From: Planctomycetota bacterium
Lineage (GTDB): Bacteria; Planctomycetota; UBA1135; GCA-002686595
Direction: 5' to 3'
NCBI GenBank assembly: GCA_026692665.1
Contig: JAPLOF010000054.1
Span: 1-64,000 of the forward strand
DNA length: 64,000 nt
The position numbers and the translations under genes were made by a program. This document shows, piece after piece, positions 55,842 to 64,000 of this stretch. How positions within the stretch are numbered: position 1 is the first letter of the stretch; the number at the start of each line of letters is the position of its first letter. The notes beneath the pieces are model-generated. The model was not told where the DNA came from. It worked only from the letters and a program-made list of their open reading frames with translations, and did not search any database.

Positions 55842-58409
55842 ATGCGCCCCATGCCGACGTCGCAGACGAAGCACACCTCGTTCCTCCTCTGCGCCCTCGT
55901 CGGCACCGCGCTCGGCGCGGGCGCGCTGGCCCACGACGGCGACGGGAAGACGCGCGATCGTCGCCCGCGCTTCGAGGTGGCCCGCGGAACCCGCGGCAGC
56001 GCCAGCCAGAACCTGCCGCTCGCGGCCGAGAGCTTCTCGTTCCCGGCCAGCAACGTGCAGCTCCTCTCCTGGATCCCGCTGCGCGACTTCGGGTTCGCGC
56101 AGGACAACGCCAACTCGTGCTCGGGCTACGTGTCGCCCTCGGGTCGCGAGTACGCGATCCTCGGCCTCTCGGCCGGCACCGCCTTCATCGAGATCACGGA
56201 CCCGGGCGATCCGGTCATCGTGGCCTCGGTGCAGGGCAGCGGGAGCCTGTGGCGGGACATGAAGGTCTACGGCTCGACCTGCTACGCGGTCAGCGAGGGC
56301 GGCGGCGGGATCCAGGTGATGGACCTGTCGCAGATCGACTCGGGCGTCGTGACCCTGGTCGGCTCCGTGACCACCGGCGGTTCGCTGGCGACGCACACGG
56401 TCGCGCTCGACGCGGCCTCGGGCTTCCTCTACCGCTGCGGCGGATCGGGCAACGGCCTGCGCATCTACAACCTGGCCAACCCGCTGAACCCGACGTACGT
56501 CGCGACGTGGAGCGACCGCTACGTGCACGAATGCCAGGCGGTCACGTACACGTCCGGCCCGTACGCGGGCAAGCAGATCGTGTTCGCGTGCGGCGGCCTG
56601 AACGGCGGCTTCGACGACACGGCGCTCGACATCCTGGACGTCACGAACAAGTCGAACATCATCCTGCTGAAGCGCTTCCGCTACTCGAACGGCGCGTACT
56701 CGCACCAGGGCTGGCTGTCGGCCGACAGGCAGTGGTTCTACTTGAACGACGAGCTCGACGAGACGGGCGGCAACCTGATGCGCACGCGCGTCATCAACGT
56801 CGCGTCGCTCACGAACCCGGTGGAGTACCCCTCGTTCACGACCGGTTCCGTGGCGATCGACCACAACCTGTACGTGCACGACGGGAAGATCTTCGAGTCG
56901 AACTACCGCAGCGGGCTGCACGTGTTCGACGCCGCGGTCCCGTCCGCTCCGGTGAGCATCGCCTGGTTCGACACGTACCCGCAGGACGAATCCGCGCAGT
57001 TCAACTCGCTGTGGAACAACTACCCCTTCCTGCCGAGCGGCACGATCGTCGGCAGCGACATCGAGAAGGGGCTCTTCGTCTGGCGCCTGGGCGCCGCCGA
57101 GATCGACTTCGCGTTCCCCGCGGGCACGCCCCTGACGATCGACCCCCAAGGCGAAGCCGTGGCGGTCGACCTCGTGGCGGCTCCGGGCGTGGTGGCGGCC
57201 GGCAGCGCCAGGCTCTCCGTGAACCTGGGCGGCGGCTGGACCGAGATCCCGCTCGCGGCGCAGCTGGGTGGCGGCTACCTGGCCTCTTTCCCGCCCTCTT
57301 CCTGCGGCGCCGACATCGCCTGGTACGTGACGGCCCGGACCACCGGCGGACGGACGTGGACGTGGCCGCAGGGCGCGCCGGCGATCGTGGCCCACGCGAC
57401 CGCGGCTTCGACCGTCCAGGTCACGATCATCGACCGGCTCGACGCCCCGACGACGTGGAGCGGCGTGCAGCCCGGCGACACCGCGACGAGCGGTCGCTGG
57501 TACTTCGGGGATCCGAACGGCACGACGGCGCAACCGGAGGACGACCATTCCAACGCGGGCGCCACGTGCTGGTTCACCGGGCAGGCGCCGGCGCAGGCGC
57601 AAGTCGGACTCGCGGACGTGGACGGCGGGACCACGACGCTGACGACGCCCCTCTACGATCTCTCGGGACTCCAGCAGCCGGTGATCTCGTACTGGCGCTG
57701 GTACGCGAACGCGATCGGCTCCGGAACCCCGTTCGAGGACGTCCTGCGGGTCGACATCTCGAACGACGGAGGCTCCACGTGGACGCCGGTCGAGGTCGTC
57801 GGGCCCGCCGGCAACGTGGTGTACGGAGGCTGGTTCCAGCACCAGTTCCGCGTGGCGGACGTCATCGCCCCGACGAACCAGGTGCGCCTGCGTTTCGTCG
57901 CGGCGGACCTCGGCAACCCCTCGACGATCGAGGCCGCGATCGACGACCTCGCGATCGCCGACGTCAACTGCCCGACGCCGGGTCCGACGACGTACTGCGT
58001 CGCCAAGGTGAACAGCCAGGGCTGTGCGCCCGCGATCGCGACGGCCGGCACGCCGAGCGCGTCGTCCGCGGCGCCGTTCGACGTCGCCTGCTCGAACGTG
58101 CTGAGCGCCAAGCCCGGCATCCTGATCTACGGCGCGCAGCGCGCCGCGATCCCGTTCCAGGGCGCGACGTTGTGCATCGCGTCGCCCGTCCGTCGTACAC
58201 CGATCCAGCAGTCGGGCGGCAATCCCCCGCCCGTCGACTGCTCGGGAACGTTCTCGTTCGACTTCAATGCGCTCGTGCGCTCCGGCTCCGACGCGGGGTT
58301 GGTCCCCGGCCGGCGCGTGGTCGCCCAGTACTGGTCCCGAGATCCCCTCGATCCCGCGGGCTTTGGCAGCAGCCTCTCCGACGCCTGCGAATTCACCATC
58401 CAGCCTTGA
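55842..58409 (+). CDS. Secreted LVIVD / choice-of-anchor B type protein with C-terminal Cys module
   Basis: An 855-residue exported protein. A signal peptide (SFLLCALVGTALGAGALA) is followed by about 400 residues that resemble the choice-of-anchor B family: LSWIPLRDFGFAQDNANSC, then LVIVD-type propeller blades such as AFIEITDPGDPVIVA and GLRIYNLANPLNPTYVA. Next is a beta-sandwich region with a MAM/CBM-like look (LTTPLYDLSGLQQPVISYW). From about nt 57,990 comes a Cys-containing module (YCVAKVNSQGC ... ILIYGAQRAAIPFQGATLC) shared in outline with the next gene. Function is unknown; it is probably cell-surface or secreted. The start could also be the ATG at 55851. Confidence 0.82.
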   Translation: MRPMPTSQTKHTSFLLCALVGTALGAGALAHDGDGKTRDRRPRFEVARGTRGSASQNLPLAAESFSFPASNVQLLSWIPLRDFGFAQDNANSCSGYVSPSGREYAILGLSAGTAFIEITDPGDPVIVASVQGSGSLWRDMKVYGSTCYAVSEGGGGIQVMDLSQIDSGVVTLVGSVTTGGSLATHTVALDAASGFLYRCGGSGNGLRIYNLANPLNPTYVATWSDRYVHECQAVTYTSGPYAGKQIVFACGGLNGGFDDTALDILDVTNKSNIILLKRFRYSNGAYSHQGWLSADRQWFYLNDELDETGGNLMRTRVINVASLTNPVEYPSFTTGSVAIDHNLYVHDGKIFESNYRSGLHVFDAAVPSAPVSIAWFDTYPQDESAQFNSLWNNYPFLPSGTIVGSDIEKGLFVWRLGAAEIDFAFPAGTPLTIDPQGEAVAVDLVAAPGVVAAGSARLSVNLGGGWTEIPLAAQLGGGYLASFPPSSCGADIAWYVTARTTGGRTWTWPQGAPAIVAHATAASTVQVTIIDRLDAPTTWSGVQPGDTATSGRWYFGDPNGTTAQPEDDHSNAGATCWFTGQAPAQAQVGLADVDGGTTTLTTPLYDLSGLQQPVISYWRWYANAIGSGTPFEDVLRVDISNDGGSTWTPVEVVGPAGNVVYGGWFQHQFRVADVIAPTNQVRLRFVAADLGNPSTIEAAIDDLAIADVNCPTPGPTTYCVAKVNSQGCAPAIATAGTPSASSAAPFDVACSNVLSAKPGILIYGAQRAAIPFQGATLCIASPVRRTPIQQSGGNPPPVDCSGTFSFDFNALVRSGSDAGLVPGRRVVAQYWSRDPLDPAGFGSSLSDACEFTIQP

Positions 58410-58445
58410 CGTGAGCCGGTCGCCGGCTCCCCCCAGGAAACCTCG

Positions 58446-61439
58446 ATGATCCACGCTGTCCTCACCCACCTGATCCTCTTCTCCGGCCAGGCCACGGCGC
58501 TGCCGCGACCGCAGGACCTGGGCGAATCGCTGCAAGCCTTCCGCGCGGCGCACGGCGCCAATTGGCAGGTCGTCGTCGATGCGGAGACCGGCTTCGCCGA
58601 GATGCTCCACGGCGGCGGCGCGCAGCTCGGCTCCGTGGTTCGCACGGACGCCGAGGCTCGGACTCTGGCGGACGCCGCGCTGCTCTCGACGCTGCCGGTG
58701 CACGGGGTCGCGGTCGAATCCCTGGAGTTCGAGCGTGTGATGTTCCTGCCGCTGGGGCAGATCGGGAGTTCGGACAAGTGGACGGTGCGCTACACGCAGC
58801 GTCTGGGCGGGCTCCCGGTCGAAGGCGCGAAGGTAAACGTGCTCATGGACAGCACGGGACGCGTGCTCTCGGTGCATTCGACCGCCGTGGCGGGCGTCGA
58901 CACGATCTCGTCGCTGCCGACCTTCGCGCCGGAGAGCGCGCTGGCCGTCGCCGGCGACGCGTTCCTGGCGAAGCACCACATCACCGCCGCCGATGCGAGC
59001 CGGCCCGTGCTGGCCGCGCGCCGCGCCCTGGTGGACGGACGCCGCACGGCGCGCGCCGCCTGGACCCTCGATCTCTCGTACGAGCCCACGAGCGAGAACC
59101 CGATCTCCGAGCGGTACTGGATCGACGCCCGTGAAGGCTCGATCCTGGCGGTCGAGAACCAGATCCACTACTTCGACGTGACGGGCACGGTCCTGACCAA
59201 GGCCACTCCGGGCACCGCGCCCGACACGGCCAGCAATCCCGAGACCGACCAGGTCATGCGCTACGCGCGCGTGCAGAGCTCGGCCGGAACCGTCATCACG
59301 AACGCCAGCGGGGCCTTCAACTTCCCGGGCGTGAACACGCCGCTCGCCGTCACGGTCACGTACTACGGCGATTTCAACAACGTCGCGAACGCGGCCGGCG
59401 CGGCCTACACGCTGACGCAGACGGTCCAGCCGAACACGCCGACGACGATCACGATGAACCCGTCGCCGACGGACCAGATCACGGCGCAAGCCAACGCGAT
59501 GATCGGCGTGAACCTGCTGCGCGACTTCGTGCGCGCGCTGAACCCCACGGACGCGACGGCGGACATCCGCTTCCTCTCGAACGTGAACCAGTCGCAGACC
59601 TGCAATGCCTTCTTCAACGGCAACTCGATCAACTTCTTCCTGAGCGGCGGCGGCTGCCCGAACACCTGCTACTCGACGGTGGTGAGCCACGAGCACGGCC
59701 ACTGGATGAACGTGCTCTACGGCACGGGCAACGGCCCCGACGGCATGGGCGAGGGCAACGCCGACGTCTGGGCGATGTACATCTGGGACACGCCGGTCGT
59801 GGCGCAGGACTTCTTCGGCGTCGGATCGCCGATCCGCACGGGCCTCAACAACCAGGCGTTCTGCGGCGACGCGAGCCCGTCCTGCTACGGCGAAGTGCAT
59901 GCCGATGGCGAGCCGTGGATGGGCGCCGCCTGGAAGGTCCGGAACCGCCTGAACCAGACGAACGGCAATGCGCCCGGCGACCTGATCGCGAACACGATCT
60001 TCCTGGCCTGGATGAACGGCTACAACCAGACCCAGATCCGTTCGATCATCGAGACGCAGTGGCTGACGCTCGACGACAACGACGCGAACCTCTCGAACGG
60101 GACGCCGCACTTCGCGGACATCGACGGCGGCTTCCGCGACCAGGGCTTCCCGGGCGTGACGCTCGTCCCCCTGGCGATCGCCAACGTCACGGCGCTCCCC
60201 GACACCGAGAACGCCGCCGGCCCGTACGTCGTCGACGCCTCGATCTCGGCCAACTTCAGCCCGCCCTTGACGGCCACCACGCTGCGCTGGCGCGTGAACG
60301 GCGGTGCCTTCACGGACGTTCCGATGTCCTTCGTGAGCGGCTCGACCTACCGCGCGTCGATCCCCGGCCTGCCGTACCCGTCGCTCGTGCAGTACTCGAT
60401 CCGCGCGGTCGACAGCGCCGCGCGCGTCGTCACGTGGCCGCCCAGCGCGCCCGAGCAACTCCAGGCCTTCGACGTCGGCACGAAGAACCAGATCGCGACC
60501 TACTCCTTCGACAGCACGGCCAGCGGCTGGACGACGGGCACCGTCGGTGACACGAGCAACCCCGAGGTCGACTGGGTCCGCGGCTCGCCCCAGGGGCGCG
60601 GCGGCAACGTGGGCGGAGTCTCGTGGCGCGATCCGAGCACGGCGTTCGCCGGCACGGGGTGCTTCGCGAACGACCTCGGCACCGGCGCGAACGACGGGGC
60701 CTACTCGGCCAACGTGCACAGCTGGCTGCGCTCGCCGATCCTGAACATGACCGGCCGGCAGAACGTGCGCCTGCGCTTCCAGAGCTGGCTCTCGGTCGAC
60801 GGCAACGCGCTCGACCAGGCGCGCGTCCTGGTGAACGGCACCGAGTTCTACGCGAACCCGGCGTTGGCCCGCTCGGACACGGGCTGGGGCATGCAGGAGT
60901 ACGACATCTCCTCGGTCGCGGCGAACAACCCGTCCGTCCAGGTCGAATTCCGCCTGCGCTCGAACGGCACGAACCAGTTCGGCGGTTGGGCCATCGACGA
61001 CGTGAACCTGTTCGCGCTGTCGCCGATCGTGGAGCCCTGCCCCGCTCCGCAGTCCTTCTGCGTCGCGGCGCCCAACTCGGTCGGCGGCGGGGCTCAGATG
61101 GGCTACGCCGGCACGGGCAACCTCGTGCTGAACAACCTGCAGTTGTTCGTCTACGCCTGCCCGCCCAACGTCTCGGGGCTCTTCTTCTATGGCCCGAACG
61201 CGACGCAGGTGCCGTTCGGCAACGGATTCCGCTGTGTCAGCGGCTCGACGTTCCGCCTCGGGGTCCAGACGACCGACTCGTTCGGCGACGCCACCCGCGT
61301 ACTCGACCTGGGTTCGCTGCCCAGCGGTCCCGCGTTGGCCGGGCAGGTCTGGAAGTTCCAGTTCTGGTACCGCAACCCGGCGGCCGGCGGCGCCGGATTC
61401 AACCTGAGCAACGGCCTCTCGGTCACGGTCTGCAACTGA
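58446..61439 (+). CDS. Secreted zinc metalloprotease (HEXXH) with propeptide and C-terminal module
   Basis: A 997-residue exported protease. A short signal leads into a fungalysin/thermolysin-like propeptide (KWTVRYTQRLGGLPVEGAKV). The zinc motif is H415-E416-H-G-H419, followed about 20 residues later by GMGEGNADVWAMY, whose Glu is the likely third ligand, in gluzincin style. After the catalytic domain come beta-sandwich segments, including a LRSPILNMTGRQNVRLRF region resembling carbohydrate- or MAM-type domains. From about 61,053 follows the module FCVAAPNSVGGGA ... LFFYGPNATQVPFGNGFRC, related to that of the preceding gene. AGGA precedes the ATG. It lies 36 bp after the LVIVD gene, so the two are probably coexpressed. 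Confidence 0.88.
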   Translation: MIHAVLTHLILFSGQATALPRPQDLGESLQAFRAAHGANWQVVVDAETGFAEMLHGGGAQLGSVVRTDAEARTLADAALLSTLPVHGVAVESLEFERVMFLPLGQIGSSDKWTVRYTQRLGGLPVEGAKVNVLMDSTGRVLSVHSTAVAGVDTISSLPTFAPESALAVAGDAFLAKHHITAADASRPVLAARRALVDGRRTARAAWTLDLSYEPTSENPISERYWIDAREGSILAVENQIHYFDVTGTVLTKATPGTAPDTASNPETDQVMRYARVQSSAGTVITNASGAFNFPGVNTPLAVTVTYYGDFNNVANAAGAAYTLTQTVQPNTPTTITMNPSPTDQITAQANAMIGVNLLRDFVRALNPTDATADIRFLSNVNQSQTCNAFFNGNSINFFLSGGGCPNTCYSTVVSHEHGHWMNVLYGTGNGPDGMGEGNADVWAMYIWDTPVVAQDFFGVGSPIRTGLNNQAFCGDASPSCYGEVHADGEPWMGAAWKVRNRLNQTNGNAPGDLIANTIFLAWMNGYNQTQIRSIIETQWLTLDDNDANLSNGTPHFADIDGGFRDQGFPGVTLVPLAIANVTALPDTENAAGPYVVDASISANFSPPLTATTLRWRVNGGAFTDVPMSFVSGSTYRASIPGLPYPSLVQYSIRAVDSAARVVTWPPSAPEQLQAFDVGTKNQIATYSFDSTASGWTTGTVGDTSNPEVDWVRGSPQGRGGNVGGVSWRDPSTAFAGTGCFANDLGTGANDGAYSANVHSWLRSPILNMTGRQNVRLRFQSWLSVDGNALDQARVLVNGTEFYANPALARSDTGWGMQEYDISSVAANNPSVQVEFRLRSNGTNQFGGWAIDDVNLFALSPIVEPCPAPQSFCVAAPNSVGGGAQMGYAGTGNLVLNNLQLFVYACPPNVSGLFFYGPNATQVPFGNGFRCVSGSTFRLGVQTTDSFGDATRVLDLGSLPSGPALAGQVWKFQFWYRNPAAGGAGFNLSNGLSVTVCN

Positions 61440-61483
61440 CGCGGGGCGGCCGGAGCTCGGCTCCAGCCCCTCACGTACCCGGA

Positions 61484-61521
61484 GAACACGGCTGCCGCGC
61501 ACCCGCGCGGCAGCCGTGTTC
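61484..61521. terminator. Perfect 17-bp hairpin between convergent genes
   Basis: GAACACGGCTGCCGCGC (61484-61500) pairs base for base with GCGCGGCAGCCGTGTTC (61505-61521) around a 4-nt accc loop. It lies between the metalloprotease stop (61439) and the convergent recG stop (61563), so it could serve both strands. There is no T-run on either side, which departs from the classic intrinsic terminator, but the stem is very stable. Confidence 0.85.
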
Positions 61522-61562
61522 GCTTGGAGGCCGGATGGACGCGCGGAACCCGAGTTCCCGCA

Positions 61563-63608
61563 TCAGGGCGTCAGCTCGCGCCGCGCCCCGACCGCGTAGT
61601 GGTCGCGGACTTCGGCGTGCTCCGCGACGAGCCGTTGCGCGACGTGGAACAGCGCGAGGTCGTCGCCCCACTCGTCGAACCCCTCGCTGTTCGCGCCGGC
61701 CTGACGCGATCCGCCCAGGTCTCCCATCCCGCGCTGGCGCAGGTCCTCTTCGGCGATCTCGAAGCCGTCCGTCGTGCGTTCCAGCACCTGGAACCTCCGA
61801 CGCGCCGAGTCCGCGCCGATGAGCAGGCAGTACGAAGCGCGCATTCCCCGCCCCACCCGGCCGCGCAGTTGGTGCAGTTGGGCGAGCCCCAGGCGCTCCG
61901 CGCCTTCGACGACGAGCACGGTCGCCTCGGGCACGTCGACCCCGACCTCGATCACGGTCGTCGCGACGAGCGTGCGCACCTCTCCGGCGCGGAATCGTGC
62001 CAGCCGACGCGCGCGCTCCGCGGGCGGCATCCGGCCGTGGACGAGTTCGACGCCGTGTTCCGCGAGTGGCGAGCGCAGGAGCCGCGCATGCCGCTCCTCG
62101 GCACTCTCGGCGCGCTTTCCGGATCCGACCTCGGCCAGCGTGTCGCCGTCGCCCTCGCCGATGCGCGGGACGACCCAGTAGAGACGCTCCACGGCGGCGG
62201 CGCGCTCCAGGAGCAGACTCTCGACCTCCTCGCGGTCGCCCCGCACCCAGCGCGTCGACACAGGCCCGCGGCCGGGCGGCTTCTCGTCCAGGTGGCTCGT
62301 GTCGAGGTCGCCGTACCAGGCCAGCGCGAGCGTACGCGGGATGGGAGTCGCGCTCATGAGCAGCGCGTGCGCGTCGACGCCCTTGTCGAACAGCTCGCCG
62401 CGCTGCGCGACGCCGAATCGATGCTGCTCGTCCACGACGGCGAGGGCCAGCCGCCGGTAGACGACGTCCCGCGAGAACAGGGCGTGCGTGCCGAACACGA
62501 CGTCGAGCGAACCGTCGGCCAGCGCCGCGAGGACTCCGCGCCGTGCGCGCGCGGTCAGCGAGCCCGACAGGAATCCCGCCCGCAGCCCGGCGCGCGCGAG
62601 GAGCGGCGCGAGCCCCATGTGGTGCTGCTCGGCGAGGAGTTCGGTCGGCGCGAGGAAGGCGACCTGGCCGCCCGATCCAGCCGCCAGGAGGGCCGCGAAC
62701 GCGCCGATCGCCGTTTTTCCCGAACCGACGTCGCCCTGCAGAAGGCGGCGCATCGGTCGCGCCCGCGCCAGATCGGCGGCGATCTCCCCGGCGACGCGCG
62801 CTTGCGCGGCGGTGAAGGCGAAGGGAAATGCCGTGCGCGCGCGGACCTGGCTCGCCTCCGACACGTCGCACGCGAGGGCTCGGCCCTCGGCCGCGCGCAG
62901 GCGCCGCACGTGGAGTCGCGCTTGCAGCTCGAGCATGCGCTCCAGCCCGAATCGTCGTCGCGCAGCCTCGAAGTCCAGGGCGGTGGACGGCGCGTGGAGG
63001 TCGCGCAGCGCGCGACCGAGCGTGGGCAGGGCGAGCCGATCGAGTTCTCCGAGCGGCACGGGTTCGGGCTCCGCGTCCGCTTCCGCCAGGGCGGCCGCGC
63101 GGCACAGCCCGCCCACGAAGTCGCCCGAGAGCCCGGCCAGCGGCGGATGGACGGGGGTCAGGGTCCCCGGCTCCGGAAGCGGCCGGTCCATCGTCCCGAC
63201 GCGCGGCCCCGTGAATCCGGGCGGCGAGCCGTCGAGGGCTCCGCACAGCTCGACCGACTGGCCCGCGACGAGCTGGCGCTGCAACCAGGGCTGGTTGTGG
63301 AAGCGCGCCTCGACCGTCCCCGAGGCGTCGCGCAGCCGCACGCGGAAGATCGAGCGGCGCCCGAAGCGGGCCAGGCTCGTGCGCTCGATCGCCCCGGCGA
63401 CGCGCACGACCGTCCCCGACCGCGCGGATCGGAGCGCCTCGAGCACGGGCACCGCCGCGGGCGCGACATCCAGCCGCAGCGGCAACACGCGCAGGAGGTC
63501 GCGCACCTCGGCGAGCCCCGCCGCCGCGAGCTTCGCCGCGCGCGCCGGTCCCACTCCCGGCAAAACGCGCAGGGGGCGCGATCGATCCGTCCCGTGGTTG
63601 GTCTCCAT
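61563..63608 (-). CDS. recG: ATP-dependent DNA helicase RecG
   Basis: A 681-residue superfamily 2 helicase that remodels stalled replication forks and Holliday junctions. An N-terminal helix-hairpin-like and OB wedge region (LPGVGPARAAKLAAAG; then RVRLRDASGTVEARFHN) precedes the motor. Walker A is GDVGSGKT at 292-299, the DEQH box is D393-EQH-RFG, and the C-terminal half has TTVIEVGVDVPEATVLV and QLHQLRGRVGRG. RecG-specific QRGMGDLGGSRQAG lies near the end. The ATG at 63608 is preferred to a TTG two codons upstream. It diverges from the last gene across a 236-bp gap. Confidence 0.95.
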   Translation of the reverse strand: METNHGTDRSRPLRVLPGVGPARAAKLAAAGLAEVRDLLRVLPLRLDVAPAAVPVLEALRSARSGTVVRVAGAIERTSLARFGRRSIFRVRLRDASGTVEARFHNQPWLQRQLVAGQSVELCGALDGSPPGFTGPRVGTMDRPLPEPGTLTPVHPPLAGLSGDFVGGLCRAAALAEADAEPEPVPLGELDRLALPTLGRALRDLHAPSTALDFEAARRRFGLERMLELQARLHVRRLRAAEGRALACDVSEASQVRARTAFPFAFTAAQARVAGEIAADLARARPMRRLLQGDVGSGKTAIGAFAALLAAGSGGQVAFLAPTELLAEQHHMGLAPLLARAGLRAGFLSGSLTARARRGVLAALADGSLDVVFGTHALFSRDVVYRRLALAVVDEQHRFGVAQRGELFDKGVDAHALLMSATPIPRTLALAWYGDLDTSHLDEKPPGRGPVSTRWVRGDREEVESLLLERAAAVERLYWVVPRIGEGDGDTLAEVGSGKRAESAEERHARLLRSPLAEHGVELVHGRMPPAERARRLARFRAGEVRTLVATTVIEVGVDVPEATVLVVEGAERLGLAQLHQLRGRVGRGMRASYCLLIGADSARRRFQVLERTTDGFEIAEEDLRQRGMGDLGGSRQAGANSEGFDEWGDDLALFHVAQRLVAEHAEVRDHYAVGARRELTP

Positions 63609-63664
63609 GGTCAACGGGGGGTCAAGGTGCGGTACGCCGCGCGCGAAACCGCGCGGTTCGAGAG

Positions 63665-63670
63665 TAGAAT
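63665..63670 (+). promoter_or_regulatory. Possible -10 box in the recG / exported-protein divergent gap
   Basis: TAGAAT stands in a relatively AT-rich patch (63,660-63,735) of an otherwise GC-rich 236-bp gap. It is on the plus strand, about 175 bp before the GTG of the last gene, with no clear -35 box. A TACTCT on the opposite strand overlaps the patch and could serve recG. I see nothing else definite in the gap. Confidence 0.3.
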
Positions 63671-63844
63671 CGACAGTTTTCCGGAGACCTTACGAAGAAC
63701 CCGTAACCCGTGCCGTTCTTATCCGTCATCTGGATTGCGCGCGGTCCGATCCCCGACCTCGGACTCCGCGCCCCCTCCAGTTCCCACCCAGTCCCGCCGA
63801 GGGAGGAGAGAGCTCCTCGGCCGTCCCCGCTCCGGAGTGCCATC

Positions 63845-64000
63845 GTGCGCCGACTCGCCGCCACGCTCGCAGCCACATTGACGGGCTTCGCCCTGTTCCT
63901 GCCGCCGGTCTCGGCGGCCGAGCCCGGGGCCCCGACGCGTCCGGGCCGGGGGCCTGGCGTGGCGGACGAGGTCCCGGTGGCGGGAGCGCAGGCCGGCTCG
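63845..64000 (+). CDS. N-terminus of a secreted protein, cut by the window end
   Basis: Only the first 52 codons are present. A GTG start opens a textbook signal peptide (MRRLAATLAATLTGFALFLP) with likely cleavage after PVSA. Then comes a Pro/Gly/Ala-rich mature start (EPGAPTRPGRGPG). No stop or domain is reached. Nothing can be said of its function. The frame stays open to the edge and has the strong third-position GC of real genes here. Confidence 0.65.
   Translation, partial: MRRLAATLAATLTGFALFLPPVSAAEPGAPTRPGRGPGVADEVPVAGAQAGS

Noticed and set aside
55623-61502. A 1959-codon open frame on the minus strand across the peroxidase, LVIVD and metalloprotease genes
   Set aside because: It is antisense to three genes with clear domains, and its translation is an Arg/Val/Ala/Asp-rich composition artefact of very high GC.

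Overview
This 64 kb window is chromosomal DNA of a very GC-rich bacterium. The genes are dense and mostly sit in long, translationally coupled operons. No rRNA, tRNA, transposase, integrase or CRISPR array was recognised. Gene content suggests a member of the Planctomycetota, or a lineage close to it, with many large secreted proteins. Evidence for this is inference: a MoxR/Bat operon, a pseudo-sulfatase, secreted HEAT and NHL repeat proteins, a LVIVD/choice-of-anchor-B type protein, and a C-terminal Cys-containing module that occurs twice near the right end.

Layout, left to right. Positions 1-118 hold a 14-bp tandem repeat. Positions 0.3-7 kb hold a sulfotransferase-like protein, a DoxX protein, an RND efflux pair (adaptor plus pump, no outer membrane channel), a 2Fe-2S ferredoxin and a histidine phosphatase. 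From 17.3 kb down to 7.1 kb, on the minus strand, runs an eight-gene MoxR-Bat operon (MoxR, DUF58, DUF4381-like, two VWA proteins, a low-complexity BatC-like protein, BatD-like, BatE-like with SH3), followed by a sulfatase-fold protein that lacks its catalytic residues. A lytic transglycosylase and a HEAT-repeat protein (17.4-21.4 kb) diverge from a cobalamin-binding-type protein, a ParA ATPase, a multi-pass permease and a hydantoinase/oxoprolinase (21.6-27.1 kb).

The 27-31 kb stretch is an aromatic amino acid block: phenylalanine hydroxylase, then one polypeptide carrying chorismate mutase, prephenate dehydratase, ACT and DAHP synthase, then inorganic pyrophosphatase. From 31 to 39 kb are carbohydrate-related genes: an FAD oxidoreductase and a GHL10-type glycosidase whose start codons overlap head to head, and a GH38 alpha-mannosidase / DUF4434 / AGE-epimerase operon. 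A DUF4003-like protein and a TerC protein follow.

From 40.9 to 49.5 kb lies a near-complete arginine operon, argR-C-B-D-F-G-H-J, headed by its own regulator. Because ArgJ recycles the acetyl group, no argE or argA is needed. From 49.7 to 61.4 kb come a DUF2238 membrane protein, a hybrid histidine kinase, and a run of exported proteins: NHL propeller, FixH-like, di-heme cytochrome c peroxidase, LVIVD protein and an HEXXH metalloprotease. A perfect 17-bp-stem hairpin separates the metalloprotease from convergent recG. The window ends inside a secreted protein gene.

Three regulation patterns recur. ATGA/GTGA/TGATG overlaps couple genes inside operons. Several first genes have a TAnnnT hexamer only 6-10 nt before the start and no Shine-Dalgarno sequence, which suggests leaderless mRNAs. 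GTG and TTG starts are common.
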